Source: Aquilaria yunnanensis
Taxonomy: Eukaryota > Streptophyta > Magnoliopsida > Malvales > Thymelaeaceae
Assembly (NCBI GenBank): GCA_039654915.1
Contig: CM077598.1
Coordinates: 78,768,041 to 78,832,040 of the forward strand
DNA: 64,000 bases
Reading direction: 5' to 3'
The notes beneath the pieces were generated by a model. That model made no database searches and was not told the DNA's origin. It saw only the letters and a list, made by a program, of their open reading frames with translations. Both the position numbers and the translations under genes were made by a program. Shown here piece by piece: positions 57,201-64,000 of this stretch. The number at the start of each line of letters is the position of its first letter. Position 1 is the first letter of the stretch.

Positions 57201-57918
57201 GCTAGAGAAATATTTATTTATGAAGGACTTGGGTGAAGTAGCCTATGCATTGGGCATGACTATCTATAGAGATAGATCTAGAAAATTGCTCATCCTAAAT
57301 TAAAGTACATACATTGACAAGGTGCTAAAGAGGTTTAGCATGCAAGACTCCAAGAAAGGACTCTTACCCGTGTCACATGGTATAACTCTTTCTAGATCTT
57401 AGTGTACGAGTACACCTTAGGAGAGAGAGGACATGAGCAAGATTTCATATGCCTCGACAATTTGATTTATCATGTATGCCATGATACATACTTATCCTGA
57501 TGTGTCTGATGCCTTGAGCATGATGAGCAGGTACCAATTAAACCCCGATGAGAGTCACTGGAAAGCTGTTAAGAACATCTTTATGTACTTACGAAAGAGT
57601 AAGGATGCATTTTTGGTCTTTGGGCCCGAAGATAAGTTCATTGTAAAGGGTTACACCGATTCTAGCTTCCAATCTAATAAGGATGATTTTACGTCACAAT
57701 CTAGTTATGTGTTTTGTAATGGTGGTGGTGCTGTGAGCTAGAAGAGTTCAAAGCAAGAGATAGTAACAGACTCTACAACAGAGTCTACAATAGAATCTGA
57801 GTACGTTGTCGGCTCTAATGCTGCAAAGGAGGCAGTTTGGATCAAGAAGTTCATCAAAGAACTCTATTGTGACAACGATAGAGCAATCGTACATGCTAAT
57901 GAACCTCGATCTCACTAG
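54270..57918 (+). pseudogene. C4 unit 4 gag-pol
   Basis: Gag ATG at 54270 with the shared ~85-bp deletion. The long Gag frames are broken by TAG at 54644. The zinc knuckle is cut by TAA near 54947. Protease LDTGCGSHICVN near 55076, integrase zinc-binding HCRLGHIN and CETCESC near 55480-55590, DRGGEYLG near 55850, GYPKETKGYYFYNP near 56225. RT YVDDILLI near 57140; RNase H GYTDSSFQS near 57650. Private changes: a 12-bp duplication near 57775 and loss of about 42 bp near 57860. Ends TAG at 57916-57918. This unit alone keeps the real pol tail and 3' end of the element. Confidence 0.92.
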
Positions 57919-58105
57919 CAATCTAAACACATACTCCGATGCTATGATCTTATTAAAGAGATCATCAAAATGGGTGAAGTGAGGATATGCAGGACTTTGA
58001 CAAACAACAACATTACTATTCTGCTGACAAAACCCTTTACGCAGTAGAAGCATGATAGCCATTCTATGTCCATCTGTATTAGATACATTGATGATTGGCT
58101 TTAGT

Positions 58106-58117
58106 AAAGTGGGAGAT
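58106..58117 (+). promoter_or_regulatory. Polypurine tract of C4
   Basis: AAAGTGGGAGAT directly before the 3' LTR start TGTTAG; typical of plant copia elements. It is the only one in the array. Confidence 0.9.
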
Positions 58118-59217
58118 TGTTAGTGTTGTGCCCAAAAGCCAATCATAAGATGATTGTATTTTTTCCCATTGTGTCATGAAATTTATTCAAGAATTAATCT
58201 AGTAATTATGTTTGTTGTCTTGTTTCTGCGTAATGTAGTAAACATAATTATAACCCGAGAATAATGATATTCGTAAATGTCCCCTGTCTAGTATTATCTT
58301 GAAGCGGGTTACAATAATACATAACGACTAGCATATGTGGAGCCTAATATAAGATATGTAGTCTACATATGGGTACAAGTTGGAGAACTTGTGTATTGGA
58401 CCGACCCACCATGAGAATGCTACATGGATCGTTATATGAGTGTCATAAGTGATTCTCATAATGATCATAGTATATTTACTCCTTTGACCTAAGGACATCA
58501 AGGTTCCTTACATGTGAGTGTCATACTTTGATACTTCACTTTGTTGCTCGTAACTGAGTGAACTTGAAGAAGGTCATTGGGTATGTCACATATCATGGAG
58601 ATGGTTTTGTATGATTAACATAGGATTTGTCCCTCTTATGTAATGGGAGTGATATCTTCGGGCCTCTTGATAGAGTGAGATTAAGAAAATGCATGCCATG
58701 CCCGGATGAGTTGATATATGATATTAATGTTATCAGTTTAAGTTAACCTACTCAGTAATCAAGAAACCAAAGGTTGGGCTGTGCAAGAGTGACACATTCC
58801 ATGTCTCATGCTTAGTCTTGATATCTTGGACAAAGGGACAATGGTATATATGAATAATGACCTTAAAGGTTTAGTCGCATCACTGACAATCTTGTCATTT
58901 TGGTAGCAATGATGTGTTGCTAGACACCGCTCATTGCTTATGATCATAAATGTGATTTATGATCATTGCCAACGTGGTAAGAGCCTATTGGGTCACACAC
59001 ATAAAGCCTATTTGGATTATTTGAGTGCATGGGCTAATTTATTTGGGTTATGCTTTCATGATAATTACATATTAATAATTGGCCCAAAAGTTGAGCCATT
59101 ATTAAGCCCAAAATTAAACCTAATTGGATTAGGGCTTTGAAATCCATTAGGCTTGGAAGTTAAGTCTTACTATAAATACATTATATAGTGAGAAATTCAC
59201 AACTTTTGCCTTAGCAA
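58118..59217 (+). repeat. 3' LTR of C4, truncated at a palindrome centre
   Basis: Starts TGTTAGTGTTGTGCCC and follows the 5' LTR for about 1.1 kb, then meets its own inverted copy at a T run (59218-59223). The last ~300 bp of the LTR (R/U5 end) are missing. Confidence 0.9.
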
Positions 59218-59222
59218 TTTTT

Positions 59223-60648
59223 TGTTAGGGCAAAGCAAAAGCTGCAAATTTCTCACTATATGATATATTTATAATGAGACTCAACTTCCAAGCCCAATGG
59301 GTTTCAAAGCCTTAATCCATGATAGTCAAAGAGCTTTCGCCTCTCCCAGTACGTACTTCCCGCCGAAGTTGTCTTCGGGAAGCCTGGCGTAGCCCGAAAA
59401 GAGGCACTGTCATTGACCTCGGCAGGAGCGAAGTCGAGCACCACAAAGTCAGGACTTCGGCTAAAATGCCAGGAAATCCAAAGGTATTCCCGGCTCTTTC
59501 GGGGGACCAAACGGATCATCTTCGGGATAGAGGCCTAGCCCTTACAAGCAGGAGAGAATCCTCTGAAGGCAGAACCACCGAACTAAAGGACTCCCTGAAC
59601 TACGAGCATAACTCCCGAAGAAGGGCATCCATACCAAAGGACGACCTCACCTAGAGGACTTCAGGAGTACAGCATGAGCATTTAAGGAGCCTCTGACATG
59701 TCACCCACAGACGTTACATGTCGCCCCAAACGGCGGTCTGACACTACCATGCCGTCCAGGTCTTGTCACGACCTGTCTCAGTTCAAGGCTCAAGGAGCCT
59801 GCCACCGGCTACTTGTCCCCTACGCCCAGAAACTCAGAGAACATCCGACCGAACACGTGTCATCATCTGAACGGGCTGGGCACTCCTATAAATACCAGGG
59901 AACAGACCCTGGCAAACGGTTCGACTCCTCCTCCTTGAGTAAACACAAACAGGCAAGGCCACTAAACTTCCTAGTGCTCCCCCTCTTTCACCTCTCAAGA
60001 CATTGACTAGGGTGTCGGAGGCTCCTCCCCGAAAAAACACCCCGGGGACCTCCTAACCCTCTTTTCTGAGTATTTTCAGGCACACTCCACTGGGAAACTT
60101 GAGGTCCAGACGTTCTCCCCCTCAGGAAGTCCCTCCTGGAGTCACAATGTCTTTCGACGAAGATGCCGCCGGGTATCAATCCAATTAGGTTTAATTTTGG
60201 GCTTAATAATGTCTCAAGTTTTAGGCCAATTATTAGTACAAAATTATCATGAAGCCATAGCCCAAATAAATTAGCCCATGCACTCAAATAATCGAAATAG
60301 TCTTTATGTGTGTGACCTAATAGGCTCTTCCTACATTGGCAATGATCATAAACCACGTTTATGATCATAAGCAATGAGCGATGTCTAGCAACACATCATT
60401 GCTACCCAAGTGACAAGATTGTCGATGATTTGACTAAACCTTTATGATCATTATTTGTATATGCCATTGTCCCTTTGTCCAAGATATCAAGACTAAGTAT
60501 GAGATAAGGAATGTGTCACTCTCATATAGCCTAATCTTTGGTTTCTTGATTATCGAGTAAACTAACTTAAATTGATGACATTGATATCATATATCAACTC
60601 ATCCTAGCATGGCCGTGCATTTTCTTAGTCTCACTCTATCAAGGAGCC
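59223..60648 (-). repeat. Inverted copy of the C4 LTR (palindrome arm), split by a solo gypsy LTR
   Basis: Minus-strand LTR sequence that is the reverse complement of 58661-59217. After removing the nested LTR and one target copy it is about 562 bp against 557 bp in the other arm. It ends at CTATCAAGGAGCC, where copia pol sequence in plus orientation begins. Confidence 0.88.
59320..60178 (+). repeat. Solo gypsy LTR (859 bp)
   Basis: Starts TGATAGTCAAAG, ends GGGTATCA. Exact target duplications ATCCA at 59315-59319 and 60179-60183. Related to the G1/G2 LTRs (TATA box CCTATAAATACC near 59885, GGGTGTCGGAGGCTCC near 60010, ATG near 60147 before the end) but more divergent. Confidence 0.95.
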
Positions 60649-60882
60649 TGATCCGAGATGATTGTGACATAAATGGAGCAATCACACAGGTTGAGGAACC
60701 TTGATCTCACTAGCGATCCAGACACATACTCTGACATTATCATCTCATTAGGGAGATCATCGAAAGGGGTGATGTGAGGATATGCAGGACTTCCACAGAT
60801 AGCAACATTGCTGATCCGCCGACAAAACCCCTTACAAGAATGAAAGTCTTTTGATTGTTCAAAAGAACCCAACGAGCTCCTA
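60649..60882 (+). pseudogene. Copia pol C-terminal fragment
   Basis: Matches the end of the C4 RNase H and the following tail (GGAGCAATCACACAG, then AACCTTGATCTCACTAG) and keeps an unbroken tail GATGTGAGGATATGCAGG at 60771-60788. It differs from C4 downstream (CCCCTTACAAGAATGAAAG), so it comes from a related but distinct copy. Confidence 0.8.
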
Positions 60883-61738
60883 TGTGAGAACCCTCTAATT
60901 ATAAGTTGATTAATTTAATTAATTACTTGAATATTTACTTAATTTAACTTACAAGTTAAATTAAAGTAACACACACGTCTTGGTAATCATTGGAGTCATT
61001 AAGAATAAGAATCCTAAGTAGATTATACATAAGGATAACTAAGGGAACAAAGGTAGTTTTGACAAGTTAAAGGTTAAAATTTGAATATGAAATATAGAAT
61101 TGAGTTTCTAGAAGTGAAATAAACATCTCAATGAAATTTAAACTCAATTTGACAAAAAAATTGCCCATTTTTCTTTCCAAGGAAACAAATAATGGAAAAT
61201 TGGCAATTTCTAGGTTAAACCTTGTTAAAATGGGTTTGAGAAGGTAAGAAATGTTGTTTGAAACCATTGGTGAACTTTGGAGTTAAATTGACCAAGTTTG
61301 AGACTTTTCTGGCAAGAGAAGCTAAGGAGGATCTTGATAATTTTACATGGTCAAACCTGATCACACTTGAGTCAAAATGGTCAAAATCATATCAACATTC
61401 ATAATTGGTAGACTTGGGCATGGTTGGTTTTGGAGGAAAGCCAAGATAGAGTCATATTTCAACGTGGAACATTTAGGACGACTCCATGGGAGCTTTAAGC
61501 CTACTACCCAATGGTTATGAGACTTGAAAAGTAATTTCACCCAAAGCACCTCATGAATCTTTAAGAGAGAGGGACAAAGTCTGATTAAGGGTTATTTTGG
61601 TAGCCCAAAATGTTGGAGAGAGTCATAAGCCTCATGGTTATAGGCGAAAGATGTTATTAACCATGTAAAGCACCCATCCTTACAACTCTAACTCTCGTCT
61701 CCATACCCTATCATCTTTTAAACGGACTCCAAACCTCT
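60883..61738. other. AT-rich stretch, possibly the start of another LTR
   Basis: Begins TGTGAGAACCC followed by TTAATTTAATTAATTA, a start seen in some chromovirus LTRs of plants, but no polypurine tract precedes it and no other end is visible because a gypsy LTR is inserted at 61739. No coding similarity. Confidence 0.3.
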
Positions 61739-63878
61739 TGATGCTCTAGCACATCTTCAATGTAGGACATGTTGAACCTCCAATAAACCTTTGCCTGAGT
61801 AGTAGCTGCAGCACGTGAAGAACAAAGGTTGAAGCTCCCTAGAGTGTGTTTCTGGGGGAGGGGTCTCAAATACCCAAGTCAATATACGAAGGGAGAAGTT
61901 GTTAGGAGTTAAGAGTAGAAAAGGATGTTGGGTTTTAGGAGTCAAACAGCACAGCGAAATTTAACCGAAACCCTCCAGGATCCAAGTGAAACGGGGTAAA
62001 TCGGGTGTTCGAAAATTTTCATACCTACCTTTCGGTTGAGATCTCTCACTCAACTGTAGAGTCAAATCACAAAACTTGAACAGTTGATGTGTTCAGGCTC
62101 TCTATGGTACCCACACAAGCCTCTCGGGATCACCACGCTTCCACCACGTCTCAGCAGATGTGTTTCTCTTGCGCTCGCAGTGCTAGCTTGCGTCCTCCAA
62201 GGAATTGCAAGAGAAGAGTGTGGCTGTCCTTTTTGGAGGCTAGGGCAAGGAGACCTGCGAATTTCTCACTAGAACTTGTATTTATAATGAGACTCAACTT
62301 CCAAGTGTAATAGGTTTCAAAGCCCTAATCTAATTAGGCTTTAATTTCGGGCTTAATAATGGCTCAACTCTTGGGCCCATTATTAATACGAAATTAAAGT
62401 CAAACCATAACGCAAATAATTAGCCCATGCACTCTAATGATCCAAATAGCTCTATGTGTGTGACCCAATAGGCTCTTATCACGTTGGCAATGATCATAAA
62501 TCACATTTATGATCATAAGCAATGAGCGGTGTCTAGCAACACATCATTCCCACCCAAGTGACAAGATTGTCAATGATTAGACTAAACCTTTATGATCATC
62601 ACCGATATATGCCATTGTCCCTTTTTCCAAGATATCAAGACTAAGCCCGAGCCATGGAATGTGTCACTCTCGTATAGCCCAATCTTTTGTTTCTTGATTA
62701 CCGAGTAGACCAACTTAAATTGATGACATTGATATCGTATATCAACTCATCTGAGCATGGCCATGCATTTTCTAAGTCTCACTCTATCAAGGAGCCCGAA
62801 GATATCACTCCCGTTACATAGGAGGGACAAATCCCATCTTGATCATACAAATCCCTCCGCATGATATGTGACATACCCAATGACCTCCTTCAAGTCCACT
62901 CAGTTACGAGCAACAAAGGAAAGTATCAAAGTAAGTGACTCACATGTAGGGAACGTTGATGATCTTAGGTCGAAGGACTACATATACCATGATCACTATG
63001 AGAATCACTTATGACACTCATATGATGATCCATGTAGTGTTCTCTTGGTGGGTCGGTCCAGTACACAAGTTCTCCAACTTGTACCCATATGTAGACTACA
63101 TATCTCATATTAGTCTCCACATATGCTAGTCGTTATGTATTATTGCAATGCGCTCCACAATAATACTAGACTAGGGACATTTAAGAATATCATTATTCTA
63201 GGGTTACAATTATTTTTGTTAAGTTACGCAGAAACAAAACAACAAACATAGTTGCTGGATTAATGCCTTAATAAAATATCATGACTCAATGTGCAAAATT
63301 ACAATCATCTCATGATTGGCTTTTGGGTACAACACTAACAAAGGATACTTCTTGTTCTTGACCTGGGAGCCTCCGTCGAGTATTTATAGGAGGCCAGGAC
63401 GAGGAGGCCATTATGGTTAGCCTGAGTAAATCATGACACGTGTTCGGCCGGATTTGGACCGAACTTTCCGGGAGAGGTGTCTATAGCTGGCCATAGGTGG
63501 TTATGCCCAAAGGATAGGGGCATGTGTGAGGTTTCTATTAGAGATCACCCAACCATATTTGCCATTTCTCCCTAAGACCCTCCAGGGATCTGAGACCCCT
63601 TTGGAGAAGGATTTCCCTCGAGGGTGACTGGAGAAAGCCCTTTGGATGCACAGACCATTTTCGGGAGGCATTTTTTCTGCTGAGGATGATAGACCTATGT
63701 TCCTAACATTGGTTATATACACTCCTGAGAATGGCAAAAAGACTTTTCTTGGAGTTGGTTGCATATATTTTCGAGGGTGGTGTAGATAGTTCTCCCAAAG
63801 TTAGTCGTATAAATTCCTGAGGGTGGTGACAGGTCTGCCAATAAAAAAGTCATGTGAGCAATAGCCCTTCGGCTATCA
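61739..63878 (-). repeat. 3' LTR of a third gypsy element, minus strand, with nested solo LTR
   Basis: On the minus strand it starts TGATAGCCGAAGGGC at 63878 and ends TGCTAGAGCATCA at 61739. It is about 720 bp without the copia LTR at 61926-63340 and one target copy. TATA box CCTATAAATACTCGAC (minus) near 63375-63390. Same subfamily as 16868-17472. A purine-rich tract right of it shows it is a 3' LTR whose element body continues beyond the window. Confidence 0.82.
61926..63340 (-). repeat. Solo copia LTR H (1415 bp)
   Basis: Exact target duplications AAGGA at 61921-61925 and 63341-63345. Plus-strand start TGTTGGGTTTTAGG, end ACACTAACA. Palindrome at 62490-62516. Confidence 0.97.
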
Positions 63879-64000
63879 CGTGCCCCCTTCTAGGAGACCA
63901 AAGTTGTGTTTTCCATAATAATCATTTGAGAACATGTTTTTTGCCCAAAACAACTTCCCTGGGGCTATCCTTGGCGAAAGAAATTCCTTTTGCCAAGGTT
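63879..64000 (-). mobile_element. Internal 3' end of the third gypsy element
   Basis: On the minus strand CTAGAAGGGGGCACG (polypurine tract) leads into the LTR start. The rest is non-coding 3' UTR-like sequence cut by the window edge. Confidence 0.65.

Larger units (their letters stand above)
26100..59217 (+). mobile_element. Copia element C4 with four tandem gag-pol units between one pair of LTRs
   Basis: Order on the plus strand: 5' LTR (26100-27512), Met-tRNA primer site, leader, unit 1 gag-pol, unit 2, unit 3, unit 4, polypurine tract (58106), 3' LTR (58118 on). No LTR of C4's own orientation occurs between units; each pol tail is joined directly to a gag leader at GGATCTTGG or GCATCTTGG. 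Unit lengths measured breakpoint to breakpoint are about 3900, 3806, 3859 and 3874 bp after subtracting nested insertions and their target duplications. Units 2 and 3 are split by solo LTRs at different places, and unit 3 also by gypsy element G2, so the units are real separate DNA copies. All are coding-dead. Net size of the element is about 19 kb. Confidence 0.9.

Noticed and set aside
28944..57918. Four independent copia insertions side by side
   Set aside because: Separate insertions would each have LTRs, a primer site and target duplications. None is present between units, and the joints are identical.
26100..59217. Assembly artefact as explanation of the tandem units
   Set aside because: Units differ at many bases and carry different nested insertions with exact target duplications. 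Not fully excluded without reads.
59320..60178. Promoter or gene in GC-rich island
   Set aside because: Ends TGAT/ATCA with exact 5-bp duplications show a solo gypsy LTR.

Overview
The window looks like repeat-dense intergenic DNA of a flowering plant. Every coding trace I can recognise belongs to a transposable element: Ty3/gypsy elements of the Tat type (two RNase H domains, an extra antisense gene, tRNA-type primer site), several Ty1/copia families, and hAT-like DNA transposons. I found no host protein gene, rRNA, tRNA or CRISPR array. The species cannot be named from the sequence.

Layout. 1-5707 is the 3' half of a Tat-like gypsy element (G1): integrase end, a repeat-bearing 3' UTR, a spliced antisense gene with its own TATA box, and a 3' LTR. 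G1 sits inside a minus-strand copia element (C1, 5708-9452), which itself interrupts a hAT element whose Ac-like end is at 9983-9993. 9994-17472 is old, minus-strand LTR-retrotransposon debris: a probable chromovirus-type long LTR, an unresolved part, a decayed Tat gag and its LTR. 17880-20560 is a decayed minus-strand copia pol split by a solo LTR. 20678-24915 is the 5' end of another copia (C3), split by a hAT element that is itself split by a solo LTR.

26100-59217 is the most unusual object: one plus-strand copia element (C4) with one 5' LTR, one leader, FOUR head-to-tail gag-pol units without LTRs between them, one polypurine tract and one 3' LTR. The three unit-unit junctions (32681, 37908, 54109) use the same breakpoint with a 4-bp GGAT microhomology, and all four units share the same gag deletion. 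Once nested insertions are removed the units are 3.8-3.9 kb each. Inserted in this array are two solo copia LTRs (35435-36850, 40833-42248) and a complete 10.9-kb Tat-like gypsy element (G2, 42657-53572) with two 875-bp LTRs. The 3' LTR of C4 folds back into a near-perfect palindrome centred at about 59220; its second arm is split by a solo gypsy LTR with a perfect 5-bp target duplication.

60649-64000 holds a copia pol tail, an AT-rich stretch, and the 3' LTR of a third, minus-strand gypsy element (61739-63878) split by another solo copia LTR; that element's body leaves the window on the right. Nothing here appears able to move by itself: stops, frameshifts or truncation affect every polyprotein, although the integrase end and most of the antisense gene of G1 remain open.
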